NCBI RefSeq assembly: GCF_009738185.1
Contig: NZ_CP046509.1
Span: forward strand, 4,157,501-4,221,500
DNA from: Erwinia sorbitola
GTDB lineage: Bacteria > Pseudomonadota > Gammaproteobacteria > Enterobacterales > Enterobacteriaceae
Direction: 5' to 3'
Length of the DNA: 64,000 nucleotides
Every line of letters starts with the position of its first letter. Position 1 is the first letter of the stretch. The translations under genes and the position numbers were made by a program. Below the pieces are notes generated by a model, which saw only the letters and a list, made by a program, of their open reading frames with translations, searched no databases and was not told the origin of the DNA. Shown in pieces: positions 8,703-17,697 of this stretch.

Positions 8703-8828
8703 TAAAACATTATTGCAATAAATTTAACTCGTACAAAAAAAATTAGTGCGAGGTCTGAAATAATATATAGCCTCAATATTACCCTGTCTGTAGTTATTCC
8801 CACCGTAAAGAGGGCATTTAAATAAAAC

Positions 8829-9272
8829 TTAATTATTAATATATTGCTGCTGCTTCATATGGCGAATAAGCACTTTTCCTTCTGGCATAAACTCTGTGCC
8901 ATAACGTACCAGCCCGATGCCTTTCAGTTCAGCATCAACGGCATAACGCAGCTCGCCGGGCATGGTTTGCTCCAGCATAACCACATTAATTCTCTTCAGT
9001 CGTGGCTCGTACCTGAGCAGCACATCTGACAGCGTAGTCATCAGCTGATGTGCGGTACCGGGCATCCCTTGCAGGATCTTCGTCATATCTGGCAGGCCAT
9101 AATCGGGCAGATGCGCCAGCGTTCCGGCCCGGCAGTTAAGGATACGCTGCATATTGTCCAGCACTGAAAGGATCACCTGCTCCTCTTCGCTGACGCTATG
9201 CAGATCCAGTCCGCCGGAAAAATTGCCATACAGCATTTCATATAGCGAGGGCCTGTTATGGGAGTCTGTCAT
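8829..9272 (-). CDS. tssE: T6SS baseplate subunit TssE
   Basis: A 147-residue gp25/lysozyme-like baseplate wedge protein. Visible family features are the N-terminal LYEMLYGNFSGG segment, the HLPDYGLPDM motif followed by a helix, and the RYEPRLKRINV region, which contains the conserved arginine-glutamate pair of phage gp25. With TssF, TssG and TssK it forms the wedge complexes that start sheath assembly. Its ATG shares one base with the tssJ stop (TAATG), so translation is probably coupled. It is the last gene of the contiguous tssM-A-F-G-J-E run. Confidence 0.88.
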   Translation of the reverse strand: MTDSHNRPSLYEMLYGNFSGGLDLHSVSEEEQVILSVLDNMQRILNCRAGTLAHLPDYGLPDMTKILQGMPGTAHQLMTTLSDVLLRYEPRLKRINVVMLEQTMPGELRYAVDAELKGIGLVRYGTEFMPEGKVLIRHMKQQQYINN

Positions 9273-9826
9273 TACTGCTCCTTGAGCGGTTGCAGGGTCA
9301 GTGTCTGCTGGTTCAGCTCAATTTTGCGCGCGTTATCCGGATCCAGAGCATCACGGCCTATCACCAGACGCCAGCTATTTCCCTCTTCATCGGGGGAGAG
9401 AAACATGGCAGCTACGGCCACAAACTGTGCCTTCTCTTGCAGCGGCATATCGACAGTTATCGCCTCTCCGGGCCTTATCTGGATATCTTGTTGCGCCACC
9501 AGATCAGCTTTCAGCGCCTGGCTGTCGATGGTAAACAGGGATGCATAGTCCGAACTGTCAAACGCCTTGCGGTCTTTCAACTGGTAGATCCTCACCACCG
9601 TGGAAAGCGCATTGCCGCTGGCGTTATTATTCACCCCTTCGCGGGCACGGATATCAAGGTGCAGCGTTTTAACCTGTTTATAAAAAATGGATCGTGTCAT
9701 CGCCACCGTGCCATCACTGACTTTTTGCGTCAAACCGCAGCCATTTAACACTATTGGCATCAGCGTAACGGCGGCCAGTTTTTTTATCGTGGTGGGGATA
9801 CTAATCACGGTAATTGCCCTCTTCAT
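9272..9826 (-). CDS. tssJ: T6SS outer-membrane lipoprotein TssJ
   Basis: A 184-residue lipoprotein. A lipobox LNGC ends at Cys30 after a hydrophobic signal, and a transthyretin-like beta-sandwich follows, with the segments TLHLDIRAREGVNNNASG, VVRIYQLKDRKAFD and IRPGEAITVDMPL typical of TssJ/SciN. TssJ anchors the TssM-TssL trans-envelope complex to the outer membrane. The start codon lies 26 bases inside the 3' end of tssG and is preceded by AAGGGA; its stop overlaps tssE by one base. These overlaps support a single transcript. Confidence 0.88.
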   Translation of the reverse strand: MKRAITVISIPTTIKKLAAVTLMPIVLNGCGLTQKVSDGTVAMTRSIFYKQVKTLHLDIRAREGVNNNASGNALSTVVRIYQLKDRKAFDSSDYASLFTIDSQALKADLVAQQDIQIRPGEAITVDMPLQEKAQFVAVAAMFLSPDEEGNSWRLVIGRDALDPDNARKIELNQQTLTLQPLKEQ

Positions 9827-10898
9827 CGGTGTCCCTTCTGTTGTAATGTTCCTTTAAGCGTTGATAACGGCCCAGGTTGATAGTAATCGGTGGGCTATCC
9901 CCCGAGGCACACCCGGCCTGAGGGCGCATAACGGCAGTTCTTCCCAGTAACACACGACTGTTTCCCATACAGCTAAGAGCGGCATCGGGCAGAAGTTCAC
10001 GCGCCAGCGTCAGCGTCATTCGCACATCCAGTCTTGCACCTAAATACACCGCAAGCAGTGCCAGTAAGTCAGTATGCAACTGCTCCCCCGGCAACCAGCT
10101 CATCGCTTCCTGCTGATTACGCGTTGTCAGGCGAAGATGAACCTGGTGATTAACATCAGTGGCATGACTCCCCATTACCGGTCGGTATGCCAGTAATGCA
10201 GGTTGCGATACGCTCATCGTCAGCGGCTGTTGCAGCGCGACCCTCACCGCGTCGTGCGGGATGATTTCCGCGTCTGTATCGGGGGCGAGCAGCCGCACAA
10301 TCGCATGAATGCCTTCGCTGGTTCGTGTCGGCAGCCGCATTATTCCGGACAAAGCAAGGAAGCGTGAAATCGGTGTGGCAATGTTCCTGGCACTGCCTTT
10401 CAGCCCCAGCCCGGCGAGGCTCAACAGGTACTGCGAAGTTTTATCTTTGCCCCCCTCCTCAAATGAGGCAGGCCAGGAGTATTTGCGCCAGATACGGTAA
10501 TACTGGGTGATCAGGCGATGATTAAAGATATCGAGAAAGTCAGTGACGGCGTCATACCCATCGCGACGTTGTGCAATATCATCAATGCAGGCACCCGGTA
10601 GCGGAGATTCAACGCCATACAGCCCCATAAAGGTCACGCGCGCTGTAACTGGATCGCCAGCGATCTCCGGAAATTCCAGCCGTTTAAACTCCCCCGCCGG
10701 AAAGCCCATACCCGGATGTGGACGAAAGCGCACCGCATCCGCGCCTATTCTCCAGGTACTACCGAGTGGCGGGGCATCGGGCTGGCTCTGCTCGAGCATC
10801 TGACAAAAACGATAAAAGTTTGCGCGGCTGATGTGAGGCTGAAGCTGCCGCGTCAGCCGGGTAGTCGCTGATTGTGATTTTCTTTCCATCGGATACAT
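9801..10898 (-). CDS. tssG: T6SS baseplate subunit TssG
   Basis: A 365-residue TssG/ImpH/VasB-family baseplate protein. The characteristic N-terminal half is seen (FYRFCQMLEQ, RFRPHPGMGFPAGEF, VTFMGLYGVESPLPG, FLDIFNHRLITQYYRIW), and the C-terminal half has LPGEQLHTDLLALLAVYLG. It binds TssF to form the wedge core recruited by TssK. The start at 10898 has a GGAAAA site. It overlaps the end of tssF by 46 bases, a common arrangement for tssF-tssG pairs. A second ATG nine bases further in is possible. Confidence 0.9.
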   Translation of the reverse strand: MYPMERKSQSATTRLTRQLQPHISRANFYRFCQMLEQSQPDAPPLGSTWRIGADAVRFRPHPGMGFPAGEFKRLEFPEIAGDPVTARVTFMGLYGVESPLPGACIDDIAQRRDGYDAVTDFLDIFNHRLITQYYRIWRKYSWPASFEEGGKDKTSQYLLSLAGLGLKGSARNIATPISRFLALSGIMRLPTRTSEGIHAIVRLLAPDTDAEIIPHDAVRVALQQPLTMSVSQPALLAYRPVMGSHATDVNHQVHLRLTTRNQQEAMSWLPGEQLHTDLLALLAVYLGARLDVRMTLTLARELLPDAALSCMGNSRVLLGRTAVMRPQAGCASGDSPPITINLGRYQRLKEHYNRRDTDEEGNYRD

Positions 10899-12613
10899 TT
10901 ATTTTCCGGCTGAACAATAAGAGTGAGCTGGTTAAACAGGTGGATATCGCTATACAGCGCCAGAAAACGGTTGAGCATCTCACCGAACAGGTAAATATCC
11001 CCTTCCCCGCTAAAACCATTGCTGTCGAGCGTCACTTCAATATCAACGCCGCGCAGCAGATAGCCTTTTTCAAAGCGCTGGATCAGATGATGCTGAACCT
11101 TCTGAATAGCATCCAGCCTGCGCAGGTTCATTTCGTCGTGCTGCCAGTTGTACAGTTCCAGCGTGTTACGCAGCACCTCTGCACTGCTCATGATGTTGAG
11201 GAAGCTGGAGCCCAGATGGCTGAGGATTCGCCAGTGGAAACCGTCGTCCGCAGGGGGCCAGGCAGGAAGCGTCGGCTTGCAGAGATTTCTCACCGTCAAC
11301 GGCGTTTGCGTGATTTGCTCACAGCGATCTAACAGCGTGCTTTGCAGCGCTTTTCGCGGTAGCTGGCCGTTAGTGCCGGTAACATTTAGCGAGAGCGTTT
11401 CACCACTCATGTTGCGGTCTGCCTCCCACCGATCGCCACCAAGAATCAGCCAGGTATCGTGCAGTCCACTGGGGCCTTTGCGCACGCGGGTATGGAAGTA
11501 GCGCTCCGGGGCCGAAGAGCGCATCATCCCTCCCTTGTGGCGAAAGCTGGCAAACGGGGCATAACGCGCATCACTGCTGCGTTTTGAACCACTCACGGAA
11601 TCCACTGAATAAATTTCGGTATGCCCGTCCTGCAGGCGGCGCGGCCGAAGCAGGTATTCACTTTCAAGGCCGTTTACCCGTAGCGGGTCGGCCTGGACGG
11701 TAAACAGGTTGATCACCGGGACACAGTGCAGACATATCGCATCTTGCGCGATCGGCAGATTACTGTCCCACTGCTCGTTCAGCACAACTTCAAGGGTAAA
11801 GTGGCGTATTCCAGCCGGAATTGTGACGTTTTCCAGACCGTGGAGATGCACAAAACGGAATTTCTCGCGGAAGGTGAAAAATTCCAGCAGTAACTGATAC
11901 CCACTGAAAGCGGTATCGCCTTTTGGCCAGAGCGCATCCTCTTCACGGAACCCGCCAGGAGAGAACCCGCCATCAAGACGAATACGTTCACTTTGCCCCA
12001 GGCGAATATAGAGTGCCGCCTGCCGTCGGGTCAGCGACAGGTGAAGCGCGTTGCTGACCGGCACCTCATCCGCCAGGTAAAACGCTAGCTGACGTAAATC
12101 ACACTGCCGCCAGTCTGCCTGTGGATGACACTCCAGCCGGAGGCAGAGCCTGGATCGACCATCCGGCTCGGTATCCATTACCACCTGCGACAAACGAAGC
12201 GGGTTAAGCGGCATATCCCGGGTGGTGCGATACTGGCAAACAGTCTGTTTCGGCCCAACCGGGCGCGAAAAAATATCCAGGCCAGCCGGAACTGTCTCTC
12301 CCATTTTCATCGCCGAGATATCCGGTTCCAACGCCACAATAGACAGCGACGGAATAGTTTTCAGATAGTGTGGCCAGAGCTGGCTCACCAGACCTTCGGT
12401 CAGTTCCGGCAGGTCATCATCAATTTTTTCACGCAGGCGGCCCATCGAGAAGGCAAAACCTTCAAACAAACGCTCCACGAAAGGATCGGGGGTTCCGGCT
12501 TTATCCAGATCCAGCATGGCCGCCCGGTCGGGATGTGCACGGGCAAATTCTTTTGCCGCATCACGCAGATAACGCATTTCAGCATCGAAATAGCGCAGGG
12601 TTAAATCGTCCAT
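10853..12613 (-). CDS. tssF: T6SS baseplate subunit TssF
   Basis: A 586-residue TssF/ImpG/VasA protein. The start is the ATG giving MDDLTLRYFDAEMRYLRDAA, the universally conserved TssF N-terminus; the open frame extends 25 codons upstream but without family similarity. Other conserved parts are the DPFVERLFEGFAFSMGRLREKIDDD region and the late HLGSSFLNIMSS segment. TssF pairs with TssG in the baseplate wedge. It follows tssA after 40 bases and overlaps tssG. Confidence 0.92.
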   Translation of the reverse strand: MDDLTLRYFDAEMRYLRDAAKEFARAHPDRAAMLDLDKAGTPDPFVERLFEGFAFSMGRLREKIDDDLPELTEGLVSQLWPHYLKTIPSLSIVALEPDISAMKMGETVPAGLDIFSRPVGPKQTVCQYRTTRDMPLNPLRLSQVVMDTEPDGRSRLCLRLECHPQADWRQCDLRQLAFYLADEVPVSNALHLSLTRRQAALYIRLGQSERIRLDGGFSPGGFREEDALWPKGDTAFSGYQLLLEFFTFREKFRFVHLHGLENVTIPAGIRHFTLEVVLNEQWDSNLPIAQDAICLHCVPVINLFTVQADPLRVNGLESEYLLRPRRLQDGHTEIYSVDSVSGSKRSSDARYAPFASFRHKGGMMRSSAPERYFHTRVRKGPSGLHDTWLILGGDRWEADRNMSGETLSLNVTGTNGQLPRKALQSTLLDRCEQITQTPLTVRNLCKPTLPAWPPADDGFHWRILSHLGSSFLNIMSSAEVLRNTLELYNWQHDEMNLRRLDAIQKVQHHLIQRFEKGYLLRGVDIEVTLDSNGFSGEGDIYLFGEMLNRFLALYSDIHLFNQLTLIVQPENKCIRWKENHNQRLPG

Positions 12614-12653
12614 AAATTCACTGTCCTTACAGCATGTTTGTCTGACTACTGCT

Positions 12654-14249
12654 TTACCCGCACAAGACTGCCGCCCTGACCGGATCAAGCTGAATCAATC
12701 CACTAACCAGCCTGTCCATCTTCTCTTGCAGGCGCTGCCGGTCACTTTCGCTGCGTGCCGCCCTGATACGCAGCAGGTGCAGGGAACGCGCCTTCACTTC
12801 AAACACCAGTTCCGGCTCCCACATTTCCAGCGTCAGTTCCTGCACATCGATTTCGAGGGCATCAAGCAGGTGTGCGGCCAGTTCGTTTTTACCGTGCTGC
12901 TCTGCAACTCTTGCCATCAACAGACGTAACTTCCAGCGGCTACGAACGCTTGTTGCTCCAGGACGGTTTTGCAACCAACTCAGCGCTGACTCAACGCCGC
13001 CTTTATCGGCCTGCTCCAGCGCTTCTGGTTCCAGCAATAAAATATCGTCTTCTACCGGTGTGCTGTTTTTCCATTCATCACTCCAGCCCGCCTCGCTGCC
13101 CATGACCTGAAGCGTGATCCAGCTCTGCGTCACTTCATCGGCAAACGCACTGCCATCACTCCAGGACAGCCCTTCTAATCCCGGCATCCGGCTTAACATT
13201 CCCTGGAGATCCTGACGCAAAATCTCAGCCCATTTTTCATGCAAGCCCCCCATTTTGCTGAGGGCCTGGCACTGATACCACTGCAAGTCGAGCCAGAGAT
13301 GGTTGACGCTTTCAGCAAACATGGAATCGGCCAGTTCAAGCAGCTCCTGCCAGCTCTGTTGCAGATACAGACGCTTAAGCTGGGCACGATACTCTGCTTT
13401 CGGTGCGGTTAATCGCGTGCGGCCCTCCGCATCCAACGCGGGTAATTGGTGCAGCGTGTCCCACCGTACCCCCTTCATCAGACGATGACTGGAAAGCCAG
13501 CCATCAGGCTGATTGCGCAGATATCTGGCCAGCTTTTTTGCCTCATCCATCAGCTCACGTCCGGAGGTAATGTCATAGCTGGACGCCATAAAACTGGTGG
13601 CAACTTTCTTGTGTGACTCAGCGCTGGCGCTATTTTGCGGCACCACGGCATCCATGCCGCCAGACTGCACCATCCGGGTGTCCAGTGCGCGATAAAGTGC
13701 ACCCAGATCAGGCTGTGCGGCATCATCCCAGCTCTGCGTTACCTGCTCCAGCAGCGCCAGCGCACCGGCCGTCAGACGGAAGTCATGTTTGCTGACCTCC
13801 GGATAGAGCGACAATGTATCAAGCACTTTGCTACCCGCCAGCCACTCCAGAGCAGCCTTGCGTTGCCTTTCGCGACGGGGATACAACTCCCCCTGATAGT
13901 GCGCCAGCAGTGCAGCCAGCAGACAGATCCCCTGAGCAAATCCGGCTTCACCATCCTGTTGCAGCCGCGCCCAGATATAGAAAGTGACAACGCGGATATC
14001 CTTACTCTCTTCAACCAGCAGGGTTTCCGCCAGTGAGCAGATCAGCTCGCTATTAATACCTGAGAGTTTATTCACTTCTTCGCGCATCATCTGGAAGTCA
14101 TCGTGATAGCTGATGTCTCCTCCGGTGGGCTCCTGTTCAGATATCGGCTCCAGCCAGCGCGCCCACAAATCGAGCGATGGTCTGGCGAGTTGCATCAGCG
14201 CCTGTTGTTCTTCGCCACAGGCGTTAACTAGTTGATTTAGCGTGGCCAT
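12654..14249 (-). CDS. tssA: T6SS protein TssA (long form)
   Basis: A 531-residue TssA-family protein with the N-terminal ImpA_N region (LARPSLDLWARWLEPISEQEP, then SYHDDFQMMREEVNKLSG), a variable linker and a long helical C-terminal region ending DRLVSGLIQLDP. TssA proteins cap or coordinate the growing sheath-tube and connect it to the baseplate. It lies between tssM and tssF with short gaps (24 and 40 bases). The vasL product at the end of the locus shares the same N-terminal domain type, so this machine encodes one cytosolic and one membrane-anchored TssA-like protein. Confidence 0.88.
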   Translation of the reverse strand: MATLNQLVNACGEEQQALMQLARPSLDLWARWLEPISEQEPTGGDISYHDDFQMMREEVNKLSGINSELICSLAETLLVEESKDIRVVTFYIWARLQQDGEAGFAQGICLLAALLAHYQGELYPRRERQRKAALEWLAGSKVLDTLSLYPEVSKHDFRLTAGALALLEQVTQSWDDAAQPDLGALYRALDTRMVQSGGMDAVVPQNSASAESHKKVATSFMASSYDITSGRELMDEAKKLARYLRNQPDGWLSSHRLMKGVRWDTLHQLPALDAEGRTRLTAPKAEYRAQLKRLYLQQSWQELLELADSMFAESVNHLWLDLQWYQCQALSKMGGLHEKWAEILRQDLQGMLSRMPGLEGLSWSDGSAFADEVTQSWITLQVMGSEAGWSDEWKNSTPVEDDILLLEPEALEQADKGGVESALSWLQNRPGATSVRSRWKLRLLMARVAEQHGKNELAAHLLDALEIDVQELTLEMWEPELVFEVKARSLHLLRIRAARSESDRQRLQEKMDRLVSGLIQLDPVRAAVLCG

Positions 14250-14273
14250 AAGAGATCCTGCCAGATGAGGTGA

Positions 14274-17200
14274 TTAGTCGATGTCCGTTTCAGCTAAAGA
14301 GGACGTAATCCAGGGTTCTGATACGCTCGCCGTCGTCTGGAAAATAGCCTCCGGCAGAACAAAGTTGCGTAACTTCAACAGAGCCAGCGGCCCTTCACCG
14401 GCCTCGGTTCGCAGCACATAGTTAAGTTTGCGTCCATCCGGGGCGTTCCAGTTCAACTGCCAGCTGCTGTTCAGCCCTGGATAAGGGGAGACCTGTGCTG
14501 TATCCAGCAAACGTATCCAGCCCCAGGTACCGGGAATATCAGCCAGAAGTCGCGTCCCTGCCTGTGTGCTTATCCAGCTCAGTGCCGCTCCCGGCGCTTC
14601 GGTGTCCGCAGGCCAGGTGAAACGTTTCCAGGCAGGCATCTGGTTGACGTAGACCAGCTTCTGGCTGTCGATGGTCAGGCTGGTCTGCATCACCCCCTCT
14701 GCGGTACCGGGGCGTATTTCAAAATGCATTCCTGCGGAACCGCTGGTGAACACCACATCCGCGATATAGCTCAATGTATCCATGGCGCGAATAAATGCCG
14801 GGTTAAACGTCAGCCCTTGCGCATTGATACTGTCCGCCACCCAGCGGCTCCCTTCTTTTTGTAGCACACCGTTAAGACGGGTTTGCAGGAAGCGCGCAAT
14901 ACGTCCGTTATCCGCATTAAGATACTGCGCCAGCAGTGGCAGGGAGAGCTCACTGCTGCTGGATTTCAGCGGATAACGCCCGCCAAACGCCGTGTTCCAG
15001 TCGTCGACGATGGCCGCCTGCCACTGTGCATTCAGGCTATCCGCAGCGGGGGTCAATACCTGCTGCCAGGCCTGCTCCATCGGACGTATAAACAGCGCCC
15101 CACCAAAGCCGTGCCACTCCTGGCCGAGACTGGCTGCGACCAGGCTGCCGTAGTCGCGCGTTTCTGTCAGATCAATGGCTTTGCCCTGAAATACCGTCTG
15201 CGCCAGCGTACGGGTCATCGCCTGGGGATCAGCGGCGTTGAGCACCTGCTGTAGTTTAAGCCGCACCTGAGTCACGCGAGTGAGATAGGTTTGCAGACTG
15301 AGCTGATCACCAGCCGTACCGTCAACAAGCGCGAGCAGCGGGCCGAACGTGGCGTCAAGCGGGCCATGCATCCCTTCAGTCCGATCGATGGCGGGCTGGC
15401 CGCGTTTGTTAAACAGTTTCTGAGCAGATTTTACCAGCGAGTCCGTCAGCCCCTCTCCGGTTTGCCCGGTACGGCCCTGCTCGCTCAGAGTATTCATCAG
15501 GGCAACCAGGGGTGACTGGCGTATATCGGCCATTAGCGTGAGCTGATCGACTGCATCCGACAGGGTCAGCGCATTTTCCCATTGCAGGCTGTTGAGGAAG
15601 TTCAGCCAGCTGCCGGAGAAATCAGCAAAATAGCGCGCGGCCAGACGCTGTTGCAGAACCTCTGACGTTATTGCCTCAGTGACGGCAGCCTTACTGTCAC
15701 TGAGAACCCAGTCCAGCTCTTCACGGCGCTCACCAGCCACCTTTGCAATCGCTGGCTGCACCGCTTCTTCCCACGCCTGACGGCTGAACATCCCCGGCAC
15801 GACCTCATCGGTGGCAAACAACCTGGCGGCATCGGTTTCTGCCACCATATCCTGTAGCCGCAGGTCAGCATATTGTTGCGCCACCTGCTTTAACATTTTT
15901 TGATAGAGGGATGATTCACCGTTACGCACGCCCATCTGACGAACCAGAATGGCCCGCGTATCCTCCACCAGTCGCTCATCTGATGGCTGCTTCCAGTGCG
16001 GATGCTGAGGCAAATTAGCGGCATAGAAATTCAGCAGTAACGGACCGCTTCCCTGCCAGTAGCCATCCTTAACGCCATCCCTTACCGGCCAGGCTTTCAG
16101 CAGCGACGACGAAAACCACACCGCATCCATCTTCTGCGGACGGGTCAGCATCAGATACATTTTCAGCTGATTATAGGCAGGCTTAATCATCGCCTCACGT
16201 CTGGGGCTGTCCGCTGGCTGTGCAACCAGCGCGGTTAACTGCTGGCGCAGATGGTCTGCGGCTGCGTCACGAATCAGCGGCAGCGCCCGGTTGCCATACT
16301 GCGGCCAGAGCGCAGCCAGCAGATCATCATGCTGGTTAAGGCCGAAGCGTGTATACCACTTTGCCCCCCGCTGCTGCTGATGCTGTAACCGATCGATTAA
16401 CTGCTGTAGCTCAAGTAGCGCCTGTAAGCGCGGCTGGGGAGACAAGCGGTCGTCGGCAGCCTGACTGACCAGCGTTTTCCCTTCATTTATCAGCGCCCGG
16501 TTGGAGATAAATGAGGCCGCCATCCCGGCGGTATACAGCATCATCATGGCTGCCAGCAGTATTGTCACAGTGCGCTGCCAGGAAACTCCCAACCGTTGAG
16601 CACGCAGACCAGATGGCAGAGTTTCCAGGGAGTGCAGCAGGCCGTCCCAGCGGCGATCTTTACCCCAGTGATGCTTTATCTGACGGGCAGCATCGGGGGC
16701 TGGCAGACTAAACATAACTCCGGCCAGCGGTAGCGGGCGATAAGGATTGAGCAGGATGGAAAGCATGTTCGACGGCGAGGTATGCTGCGCGGACAGCAAA
16801 CTCTTCAGCTCTAGCAGAAAGCGATGGTGCGGGCTGGAGCATACCTGCCGCGTTCCTGGTTCCGTGAGTTCATCCGCCAGCATAGCCAGCTGCTCATCAA
16901 GGTCTTCCGGGGTAGCATCAGCCGGTAACAGGCAGCCTGCCGACGGCACCACCTGCCCCGCCTGCTGATCGGAGTGCAACGACCAGACGTAGAGCGGCAG
17001 CCGCCAGCCGAGGGCGGTATAACGGACGCTCAGATGATGAGCAAGCTTGTCCATATCGTCTGCCGAGAGTGAACTTTCAGCGGGCTGAAAACCCAACTTA
17101 CCGGCAGAGCTAAATGCACGGTTTACCCATACCAGCGCATCCACCGGACGGCGACGCAGCCTGCGCAGCGCATGAAGCCACTGGCTGTCTGGCGCGCTGC

Positions 17201-17675
17201 TGGTACTGCCTCCCCATAGCAATAAAGTGCCGCTGTCTTCCAGCCACTGCTGGGTGCTGAGGCCGGGAGCCAGGCCTTCCACATCGGCGACTTCGCCCGT
17301 CAGCATAACAACCGATATCCTGCGCCACCAGAAAAGGCCATGCTGGCGCTGCATAGCGCGTTTTAATTCGGTGATGGTGGTCGGGTGGGTATCATGGCTT
17401 TGACTTTCGGCGGCCAGACCACGTTTCTCTCCCCGGCTCAACTCCCGGAGTTGCTGCATAAAACTCAGTGAGATCAGCCACTGCCAGAGACGAGCGATAA
17501 GATCATCGCAAAGCAGAATAAACAGGCATCCCCCTGCAACCACAAGGGACACTTTCAGTTTTTTCTCTTGAGTGGGCAGTTGAAGTATCGGATTATTAAT
17601 CCAAATCAGGCAGGCAGCCATGACAGCGATAATGATAATAAATATCCAGGTACTGACCCGTAGTCCCTTTTTCAC
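14274..17675 (-). CDS. tssM: T6SS inner-membrane core protein TssM (IcmF/VasK)
   Basis: A 1133-residue TssM with two N-terminal membrane helices (STWIFIIIIAVMAACLIWI and a second near residue 50), a cytoplasmic domain, a third membrane helix near residue 380 (TVTILLAAMMMLYTAG) and a large periplasmic domain. I choose the GTG at 17675 because it follows AAGGGAA at good spacing; the frame opens further upstream at a TTG (17714) inside the previous gene. The cytoplasmic domain shows no GxxxxGK[ST] Walker A: the expected place reads LTGEVADVEGL. This TssM is therefore probably not an ATPase. It bridges TssL and TssJ across the envelope. Confidence 0.9.
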   Translation of the reverse strand: MKKGLRVSTWIFIIIIAVMAACLIWINNPILQLPTQEKKLKVSLVVAGGCLFILLCDDLIARLWQWLISLSFMQQLRELSRGEKRGLAAESQSHDTHPTTITELKRAMQRQHGLFWWRRISVVMLTGEVADVEGLAPGLSTQQWLEDSGTLLLWGGSTSSAPDSQWLHALRRLRRRPVDALVWVNRAFSSAGKLGFQPAESSLSADDMDKLAHHLSVRYTALGWRLPLYVWSLHSDQQAGQVVPSAGCLLPADATPEDLDEQLAMLADELTEPGTRQVCSSPHHRFLLELKSLLSAQHTSPSNMLSILLNPYRPLPLAGVMFSLPAPDAARQIKHHWGKDRRWDGLLHSLETLPSGLRAQRLGVSWQRTVTILLAAMMMLYTAGMAASFISNRALINEGKTLVSQAADDRLSPQPRLQALLELQQLIDRLQHQQQRGAKWYTRFGLNQHDDLLAALWPQYGNRALPLIRDAAADHLRQQLTALVAQPADSPRREAMIKPAYNQLKMYLMLTRPQKMDAVWFSSSLLKAWPVRDGVKDGYWQGSGPLLLNFYAANLPQHPHWKQPSDERLVEDTRAILVRQMGVRNGESSLYQKMLKQVAQQYADLRLQDMVAETDAARLFATDEVVPGMFSRQAWEEAVQPAIAKVAGERREELDWVLSDSKAAVTEAITSEVLQQRLAARYFADFSGSWLNFLNSLQWENALTLSDAVDQLTLMADIRQSPLVALMNTLSEQGRTGQTGEGLTDSLVKSAQKLFNKRGQPAIDRTEGMHGPLDATFGPLLALVDGTAGDQLSLQTYLTRVTQVRLKLQQVLNAADPQAMTRTLAQTVFQGKAIDLTETRDYGSLVAASLGQEWHGFGGALFIRPMEQAWQQVLTPAADSLNAQWQAAIVDDWNTAFGGRYPLKSSSSELSLPLLAQYLNADNGRIARFLQTRLNGVLQKEGSRWVADSINAQGLTFNPAFIRAMDTLSYIADVVFTSGSAGMHFEIRPGTAEGVMQTSLTIDSQKLVYVNQMPAWKRFTWPADTEAPGAALSWISTQAGTRLLADIPGTWGWIRLLDTAQVSPYPGLNSSWQLNWNAPDGRKLNYVLRTEAGEGPLALLKLRNFVLPEAIFQTTASVSEPWITSSLAETDID

Positions 17676-17697
17676 ATTATATTCCCTTAAGGCCTTA

